From an uncultured Faecalibacterium sp. (lineage in GTDB: Bacteria; Bacillota; Clostridia; Oscillospirales; Ruminococcaceae), in the NCBI GenBank assembly GCA_900551435.1, contig URVW01000043.1:1-18469 (forward strand): DNA of 18,469 bases, given 5' to 3'. The notes beneath the pieces are model-generated. The model saw only the letters and a program-made list of their open reading frames with translations. It was not told the DNA's origin and did not search any database. This document shows, one piece after another, positions 14,431-18,469 of this stretch. Made by a program: the position numbers and the translations under genes. Positions within the stretch are counted from its first letter, which is position 1; each line of letters begins with the position of its first letter.

Positions 14431-16671
14431 TTACTTCTTGATCTTGATGAGCTGTGCGTTCAGGCTCTCAATGAAGCCGTCCGGCATGCCGGAGATCATG
14501 CTGCTCATCTTCTCGGGGGTCATGGTCTTCATCATGTCCCACATGCCGACACCGGGCTTGATGTCGAAGTTGGTAGCCAGCTTGACAGCCTTTGCGGTGA
14601 TGGCCAGAGCCTCTTCGTTGTTGGCCAGCTCTTCCATGCTGTCCTTAACGCTGTAGTAGCCCTCGGGGAACTCCATCGGAGCGGTCAGGTCCATGCTGCC
14701 CATCTGCTTGAACCAGTTTGCAACGCCTTCCTGACGCTCGTTGAACTCAGGCAGGGTGTAGTAAGCGGGTTCTTCTGCGACCTTCTCCAGCGTAATGGAA
14801 TCCTTCACATCGCCGGCGACGGCCAGAATGGTGTTGAAGCCCTCGTCCAGAGCAACATCGAACTTAAAGACGCGGTGAGCGGTCTGCTGGCCGACTTCCT
14901 TGCCGTTGACGTACAGGACAACGGAATCCTGATTGGAGTAGACCTTGATCTCGGTGGTCTCGCCCGCACGCTGAGCGTGACGGCGGCCAGCGATGTGGAC
15001 CATGGGGTTCTTGGTCCAGTAAGCCTGATAGACATAGTAGCTGTCCTTCTTGGTCTTACGGTCCATGGTGATCAGGCCCTTGTTGTTGCGGCCGCGGACA
15101 CCGCCTTCGTTACGGGCAGCGCAGCCGAAGTCGAACATGTTCCAGACGTGAGATGCCCAGACCCAAGGACGGTCCTCGAACACCTGAGCCATGTGCTCGT
15201 GGTACAGAGCCTGATACTCTTCGGTGTAGTCCTTGCACTGAGGAGTGTTGCTGTGCCAGTTGATGATGCCCTCGCAGCCATACTCGGAAACGCCGATGCA
15301 GATGTCGGGGTGCTCCTCGTGGAACTTGTCCAGCCAAGGACCGTTCTGCTCCATCTTGCCGCCGTACCAGCCGAAGTAGTGGTTGTAGCTCTCGACATCG
15401 GTGATGCGGTGCATGGGGCCGTTGACGGGAGTGGTGGAAACGTGAGCAATGGTGGTCAGACGGGTCGGGTCAAGCTCCTTGCAGAGCTTCTCCAGATCGT
15501 GGTGGGTGTCCACCAGTTCCTGGCAGATGCCGCCGATCAGGATCTCGTTGGAGATGCCCCAGAACATGATGGAGGGGTGGTTGTAGTTCTGGATGATGAG
15601 TTCCTTCATCTCTTCCATGACGTGGGTGTGAGCGCCCTCACCCTTCTTGAACACGCTGATGAAGGGGATCTCAGCCCAGACGGCGAAACCGATCTCGTCG
15701 CAAGCGTCATAGAAGTCCTGACTGTGCTGATAGTGCGCCAGACGGATGGTGTTTGCACCCAGCTCCTTGATGAGCATGGCGTCCTCATAGTGCTCCTCGG
15801 TGGTCAGAGCGTTGCCCTCGTAGACGCGGTCCTGATGGCGGGAAACGCCGCGCAGCGGGGTGGGCACGCCGTTGATGGAGAAGCCTTCGTTCGGGGTGAC
15901 CTTGAAGGAACGGACACCGACGTTGGTGTAAATTTCGTCAACTGCCTCGTTGTTGCGCTGCAGCTTTGCGGTGACGGTGTACAGGTTCGGCTCGTCCATG
16001 CTCCACAGCTGTGCATCGGGAACGTAGATGGTGACTTCGGTATCAGCAGAGCCGCGGACTGCAGAAGCGACTTCGTTGCCGTAGCCATCCTCGATGGAGT
16101 ACAGAACGGTCAGGTCGTCCGCAGCGTTGGTGACGAAGCTCTTGATGGTGAAGTTTGCGCCGCCGTCCTCAGTGGGAACGGGGGTGACCATGATGCCGGG
16201 GCCGCCGTAGTAGTCCAGATCAAAGTGTGCGTTGGGCACGCTGATCAGGTTGACGCCGCGGTACAGGCCGCCGTAGAAGGTGAAGTCGGCAGAAGCGGGA
16301 TACATGGAAGGAGTATCCTCGTTGCTGACCTCGATGGTCAGCTCGTTCTCGCCCTCGTGGCACAGATCGGTGACGTCTGCGCGGAAGATGGAGAAGCCGC
16401 CCTCGTGGGTGGTGGCGACCTGACCATTGACCTTCACGGTGGAGTTCAGGGCAGCAGCCAGAACTTCAACGTAGGTGCGGCCGCCAGCCAGAGGCTGCTT
16501 GGGCTGCACGAAGGTGCGGGTGTAAACGCCGGTGGTGCGCAGATAGCTGCCGTTGCCGTCGTTGCCGTCCACAGCGTTCCAAGTGTGGGGCAGGTTGACC
16601 TGCTCGGTGGCGTGGTCGCCCTTGGGGAAGGACAGGGTCCAGTTTTCGTTCAAGGAAATGATCTCTCTCAT
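14431..16671 (-). CDS. GH2 beta-galactosidase/beta-glucuronidase-family enzyme
   Basis: A 746-residue retaining glycosidase without signal peptide. Domains: jelly-roll sugar-binding (about 1-150), immunoglobulin-like (about 155-260), TIM barrel (about 265-555) starting LRGVSRHQDR, a DUF4982-like domain (about 570-625), and a helical Firmicutes-type tail to the end. The acid/base is Glu376 (GISNEI) and the nucleophile Glu463 (VSEYG). Residues 529-531 read NNK, fitting the N-x-K carboxylate clamp of beta-glucuronidases, but similar triplets occur in galactosidase-like relatives. The GVSRHQDR and LAHYQHSQDF segments favour the galactosidase-like branch, so activity is open. The ATG has AAGGAG eight bases upstream. 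The shared promoter block suggests coregulation with GH3. Confidence 0.9.
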   Translation of the reverse strand: MREIISLNENWTLSFPKGDHATEQVNLPHTWNAVDGNDGNGSYLRTTGVYTRTFVQPKQPLAGGRTYVEVLAAALNSTVKVNGQVATTHEGGFSIFRADVTDLCHEGENELTIEVSNEDTPSMYPASADFTFYGGLYRGVNLISVPNAHFDLDYYGGPGIMVTPVPTEDGGANFTIKSFVTNAADDLTVLYSIEDGYGNEVASAVRGSADTEVTIYVPDAQLWSMDEPNLYTVTAKLQRNNEAVDEIYTNVGVRSFKVTPNEGFSINGVPTPLRGVSRHQDRVYEGNALTTEEHYEDAMLIKELGANTIRLAHYQHSQDFYDACDEIGFAVWAEIPFISVFKKGEGAHTHVMEEMKELIIQNYNHPSIMFWGISNEILIGGICQELVDTHHDLEKLCKELDPTRLTTIAHVSTTPVNGPMHRITDVESYNHYFGWYGGKMEQNGPWLDKFHEEHPDICIGVSEYGCEGIINWHSNTPQCKDYTEEYQALYHEHMAQVFEDRPWVWASHVWNMFDFGCAARNEGGVRGRNNKGLITMDRKTKKDSYYVYQAYWTKNPMVHIAGRRHAQRAGETTEIKVYSNQDSVVLYVNGKEVGQQTAHRVFKFDVALDEGFNTILAVAGDVKDSITLEKVAEEPAYYTLPEFNERQEGVANWFKQMGSMDLTAPMEFPEGYYSVKDSMEELANNEEALAITAKAVKLATNFDIKPGVGMWDMMKTMTPEKMSSMISGMPDGFIESLNAQLIKIKK

Positions 16672-16705
16672 CGATACGACTCCTTCTCAATTTCTCTCGT
16701 TGTGT

Positions 16706-16724
16706 AGGTCTGCGGGGCAGACCT
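16706..16724 (-). promoter_or_regulatory. Hairpin in the GH2 leader
   Basis: AGGTCTGC-GGG-GCAGACCT, a perfect 8-bp stem located just downstream of the predicted transcription start. It could be an operator at +6 to +25 or an mRNA-stabilising 5' stem. Confidence 0.5.
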
Positions 16725-16733
16725 CGTTGTGAG

Positions 16734-16746
16734 ACTAGTATATCAC
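16734..16746 (-). promoter_or_regulatory. GH2 promoter, extended -10, shared 13-base block
   Basis: On the minus strand, GTGATATACTAGT gives TG-A-TATACT (box at 16737-16742) with no clear -35. It is identical to 11066-11078 upstream of GH3. The start of transcription would be near 16730, leaving a leader of about 59 bases. Confidence 0.55.
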
Positions 16747-16780
16747 ATTCCCTGCGAGGAAGGTTTGTACAAAATTGCTT

Positions 16781-16798
16781 CAAAATAGTAATATTTTG
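16781..16798. promoter_or_regulatory. Inverted repeat upstream of the GH2 promoter
   Basis: CAAAATA-GTAA-TATTTTG, with perfect 7-bp arms, centred about 60 bases upstream of the predicted GH2 start of transcription. This is a typical activator position. No regulator can be named. Confidence 0.4.
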
Positions 16799-16930
16799 TG
16801 AAAATTTCGACGACGATCCCGGATTCGAACGGAAAAATGCCGTGAACAGCAGGTTTTGTGCGAAAACCAGTTGACGCTGTGAGCGGGATAGGGTGTGATT
16901 AGACCTGTTTGAACAAAAGTACGATTTATC

Positions 16931-17050
16931 TTGGAAAAGAGGAACTTTATCCGCGTGGCGCTGACCATGGGTTATTTCTTTGGCGCGGTCGCCATCCAGC
17001 TGGCCGTCATCTTTGTGTGGAACAAAGTGGACCTTCAGATCGAAAAATAA
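16931..17050 (+). pseudogene. Short coding-like fragment with one membrane segment
   Basis: A 39-codon frame (from TTG 16931; first ATG at 16967) encoding a short basic head, then GYFFGAVAIQLAVIFVWN, which looks like one transmembrane helix, and the end KVDLQIEK. Third codon positions are strongly G/C, like genuine genes here, while the sequence just upstream is AT-rich. No ribosome site fits the TTG, and AGAGGA lies about 22 bases before the ATG. It may be the surviving C-terminal end of a lost membrane protein gene or a very small real protein. It stops right at the T-tract of the ldh terminator. I do not recognise the family. Confidence 0.35.
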
Positions 17051-17055
17051 AAAAC

Positions 17056-17087
17056 GAGAGGGCTTCTGCTGATGCAGAGGCCCTCTC
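17056..17087 (-). terminator. Terminator of ldh
   Basis: A 14-bp stem, GAGAGGGCTTCTGC / GCAGAGGCCCTCTC, with one G-T wobble and the loop TGAT. On the minus strand it is followed by GTTTTTTATTTTT. Minus-strand use is clear; plus-strand use is unlikely because no T-run follows. Confidence 0.85.
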
Positions 17088-17107
17088 TGTTATAAAAAAT
17101 AAGGAAA

Positions 17108-18058
17108 TCAGATCCCGCACTCGTCCAGAATGCCGCGCAGGGTGTCGGCAGACTTCTTGAGGTCGGCGGCTTCCTTCTCGCTCAGCGCGATGGGGACCAG
17201 CTCTTCCAGACCGTCTGCGCCCACCACGGCGGGCATGCTCAGAACAACGTTGTCCACGCCGAAGTCGCCGTGCATCATCGAAGAGATGGGCAGGATGGAC
17301 TTTTCGTCCCGGATGATGACCTCGCAGATGCGCTTGACGGCCATCGCGACGCCGTAGTAGGTGGCGCGCTTTTTCTCGATGATCTCATAGGCGCTGTTCT
17401 TGACCTTTTCGGCGATGTTCTCCTGCGACTGGTCGTGGTTGTAGTGGCCGCGCATCTCGCAGAAATCGTCCAGCGCGATGCCGGAGACGTTGGCGCTGCT
17501 CCATGCGGCGATCTCGCTGTCGCCGTGCTCGCCGATGATAAAGGCATGAACGCTCTTGCTGTCCACCGACAGATGCTCGCCCAGCTGGTACTTCAGGCGG
17601 GCGGTGTCCAGAACCGTGCCGGAACCGATGACGCGGTGCTCCGGGAAGCCGGACAGCTTGATGGCGGCATAGGTCAGGATGTCCACGGGATTTGCCACCA
17701 CCAGCAGGATGCCGCGGCAGTTCCGCTTGGCGATCTCCGGGATGATGCTCTTGAAGATGTTCAGGTTCTTGTGGACGAGATCGAGCCGCGTTTCGCCGGG
17801 TTTCTGGCCCGCACCGGCCGTGATGACGATGATGGCGGCATCCACGATGTCGTCATAAGTGCCGGCGTAAATTTTCATGTTGCCCACAAAGGGGATGCCG
17901 TGGCTGATGTCCATGGCTTCGCCCTCGGCCTTGGCGTGGTCGGCGTCGATCAGGACGATCTCCGAAAACAGCTTGCTCTGCATCAGGGCAAAAGCGGACG
18001 CCGAACCGACGAAGCCGCAGCCGATGACGGCGATCTTGCGTAAATTGACATTGTTCAT
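17108..18058 (-). CDS. ldh: L-lactate dehydrogenase
   Basis: Reduces pyruvate to L-lactate, regenerating NAD+ during fermentation. It has 316 residues. The nucleotide-binding motif GCGFVG is at 13-18, with Asp38 closing the fold (LIDAD). The substrate loop is AGAGQKPGETRLDL, with Gln85 (lactate rather than malate specificity) and Arg91. Asp151 and Arg154 lie in LDTAR, and the catalytic His178 in GEHGDSE. His171 matches the fructose-bisphosphate site, but the nearby usual arginine is Lys156, so allosteric activation is uncertain. The frame extends upstream to 18205, but 18058 is chosen: the fold starts there and GGAGAGGG lies upstream. It is transcribed alone between a promoter and a strong terminator. 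Confidence 0.93.
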   Translation of the reverse strand: MNNVNLRKIAVIGCGFVGSASAFALMQSKLFSEIVLIDADHAKAEGEAMDISHGIPFVGNMKIYAGTYDDIVDAAIIVITAGAGQKPGETRLDLVHKNLNIFKSIIPEIAKRNCRGILLVVANPVDILTYAAIKLSGFPEHRVIGSGTVLDTARLKYQLGEHLSVDSKSVHAFIIGEHGDSEIAAWSSANVSGIALDDFCEMRGHYNHDQSQENIAEKVKNSAYEIIEKKRATYYGVAMAVKRICEVIIRDEKSILPISSMMHGDFGVDNVVLSMPAVVGADGLEELVPIALSEKEAADLKKSADTLRGILDECGI

Positions 18059-18137
18059 AAAGGATGTTCCCTCTCCGGCCGCCCGCGGCGGCGCACATTC
18101 ATTCTTCCCCTCCCGCATGGAGGCGGTGTACGGCAGA

Positions 18138-18157
18138 TTCGTTAAAATTTTGCCGAA
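18138..18157. promoter_or_regulatory. Rex-like operator at the ldh start of transcription
   Basis: TTCGTTAAAATTTTGCCGAA is a 20-base imperfect palindrome (TTCG..AAAATTTT..CGAA). It matches about 10 of 14 fixed positions of the Rex consensus TTGTTAA-N4-TTAACAA as I remember it. ldh is a classic target of this NADH-sensing repressor in Firmicutes. Confidence 0.45.
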
Positions 18158-18164
18158 CTGGTAT

Positions 18165-18193
18165 AGATTACCGGAAAATGCCGCTCGTGTCAA
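18165..18193 (-). promoter_or_regulatory. Promoter of ldh
   Basis: On the minus strand: TTGACA (18188-18193), a 17-base spacer and TAATCT (18165-18170). The -35 is perfect and the -10 weak, as expected of a controlled gene. Transcription would start near 18158, giving a leader of about 100 bases. Confidence 0.55.
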
Positions 18194-18286
18194 GTGCAGA
18201 CGCAACAGAACCCCACAGTGCGGCTAGAGAAAGGGTCCCACCCGACCCGCCAAAATATGCGTGCGGCGGGAACGCAAGAAAAAGAG

Positions 18287-18315
18287 TTGACGGAAGGCGG
18301 GATTTTTGCTATAAT
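18287..18315 (+). promoter_or_regulatory. Promoter of tRNA-Ser
   Basis: TTGACG (18287-18292), a 17-base spacer and TATAAT (18310-18315), an almost perfect sigma-A promoter. The start would be near 18322, about 37 bases before the mature tRNA. Confidence 0.8.
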
Positions 18316-18320
18316 AATCT

Positions 18321-18346
18321 AGCTGTAGAAGTGTTCTTCTGCAGCT
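18321..18346 (+). other. Hairpin at the 5' end of the tRNA-Ser precursor
   Basis: AGCTGTAGAAG-TGTT-CTTCTGCAGCT, an 11-bp stem with one T-G wobble. It begins at about the predicted first transcribed base and ends 12 bases before the tRNA. Confidence 0.6.
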
Positions 18347-18358
18347 GGAATTGAATAG

Positions 18359-18449
18359 GGAGATGTATCGAAGTGGTCGTAACGAGAACGACTCGAAATC
18401 GTTTTGTCCTTAACCGGGCACGTGGGTTCGAATCCCACCATCTCCGCCA
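18359..18449 (+). tRNA. tRNA-Ser(CGA) with encoded CCA
   Basis: Acceptor stem GGAGATG / CATCTCC with discriminator G and an encoded CCA (18447-18449). The D arm has TCG/CGA around AAGTGGTCGTAA. The anticodon stem AACGA/TCGTT encloses loop CTCGAAA, giving anticodon CGA, which reads UCG serine codons. A long variable arm marks a class II tRNA, and the T arm GTGGG-TTCGAAT-CCCAC is standard. All arms pair without mismatch. Confidence 0.96.
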
Positions 18450-18469
18450 ACAAAAGGCATCAGCTCAGG

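Larger units (their letters stand above)
16672..17107. other. Regulatory gap upstream of GH2 and downstream of ldh
   Basis: A 436-bp region. It holds the GH2 leader and promoter, inverted repeats, AT-rich sequence to about 16930, a short GC3-rich coding-like stretch (16931-17050) and the ldh terminator. I see nothing else that I can support between 16800 and 16930, apart from a weak TTGACG box at 16871-16876 without a good -10. Confidence 0.5.

Noticed and set aside
14431..16671. Firm beta-glucuronidase (uidA) assignment for GH2
   Set aside because: The N-x-K triplet is present, but the barrel segments resemble the galactosidase-like branch and similar triplets occur there, so the gene symbol was withheld.
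14875..16707. Plus-strand open frame of 610 codons opposite GH2
   Set aside because: Same shadow behaviour; GH2 on the minus strand has all catalytic motifs, a ribosome site and a terminator.
16871..16899. Promoter for the orphan fragment
   Set aside because: TTGACG is present, but the sequence 17 bases later (TGTGAT) is a poor -10 box.

Overview
The window looks like chromosome of a Gram-positive gut anaerobe of the Oscillospiraceae, most likely Faecalibacterium prausnitzii or a close relative. This rests on GC-rich coding sequence with C/G-ending codons, AT-rich promoters, an arginine operon of clostridial type, Firmicutes-type GH2 and GH3 glycosidases, and short palindrome-rich intergenic repeats with CCTCTCAGTC-like ends that I associate with Faecalibacterium from memory. 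No database search was possible.

Region 1 (1-5929, + strand) is an arginine biosynthesis operon: the 3' end of argH, then argC, argJ, argB, argD and argF. argH/argC and argD/argF overlap by ATGA. ArgJ recycles acetyl groups, ArgB has the N-terminal helix typical of arginine-inhibited kinases, and a likely internal promoter precedes argD. The ArgF protein keeps every carbamoyl-phosphate motif but lacks the residues that normally bind ornithine, which is the most surprising protein feature in the window.

Region 2 (5930-10905, mainly - strand) reads GH3 glycosidase, MATE exporter, SDR oxidoreductase of the D-mannonate oxidoreductase type. Its SDR end converges on argF at a bidirectional terminator.

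Region 3 (10906-14351, + strand) begins with a 393-bp divergent regulatory region, then a GPH-family sugar/cation symporter, a TM2-domain protein, a small membrane protein, and a HigBA-type toxin-antitoxin pair with a clear self-regulated promoter.

Region 4 (14352-18058, - strand) holds a GH2 beta-galactosidase/beta-glucuronidase-family enzyme and an L-lactate dehydrogenase, each with a strong terminator, and a short coding-like fragment between them. The GH2 and GH3 genes share a 13-base promoter block, so with the symporter they may form one glycoside-use regulon. The window closes with a tRNA-Ser(CGA) gene, divergent from ldh.

Three copies of one composite palindromic repeat (1413-1594, 5960-6092, 8406-8655) occupy intergenic spaces. 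One lies inside the arg operon and overlaps the argC stop codon, one sits in the loop of the argF/SDR terminator, and one lies between GH3 and the MATE gene. They share ends and two internal blocks but differ in the middle, which suggests a mobile MITE-like family.
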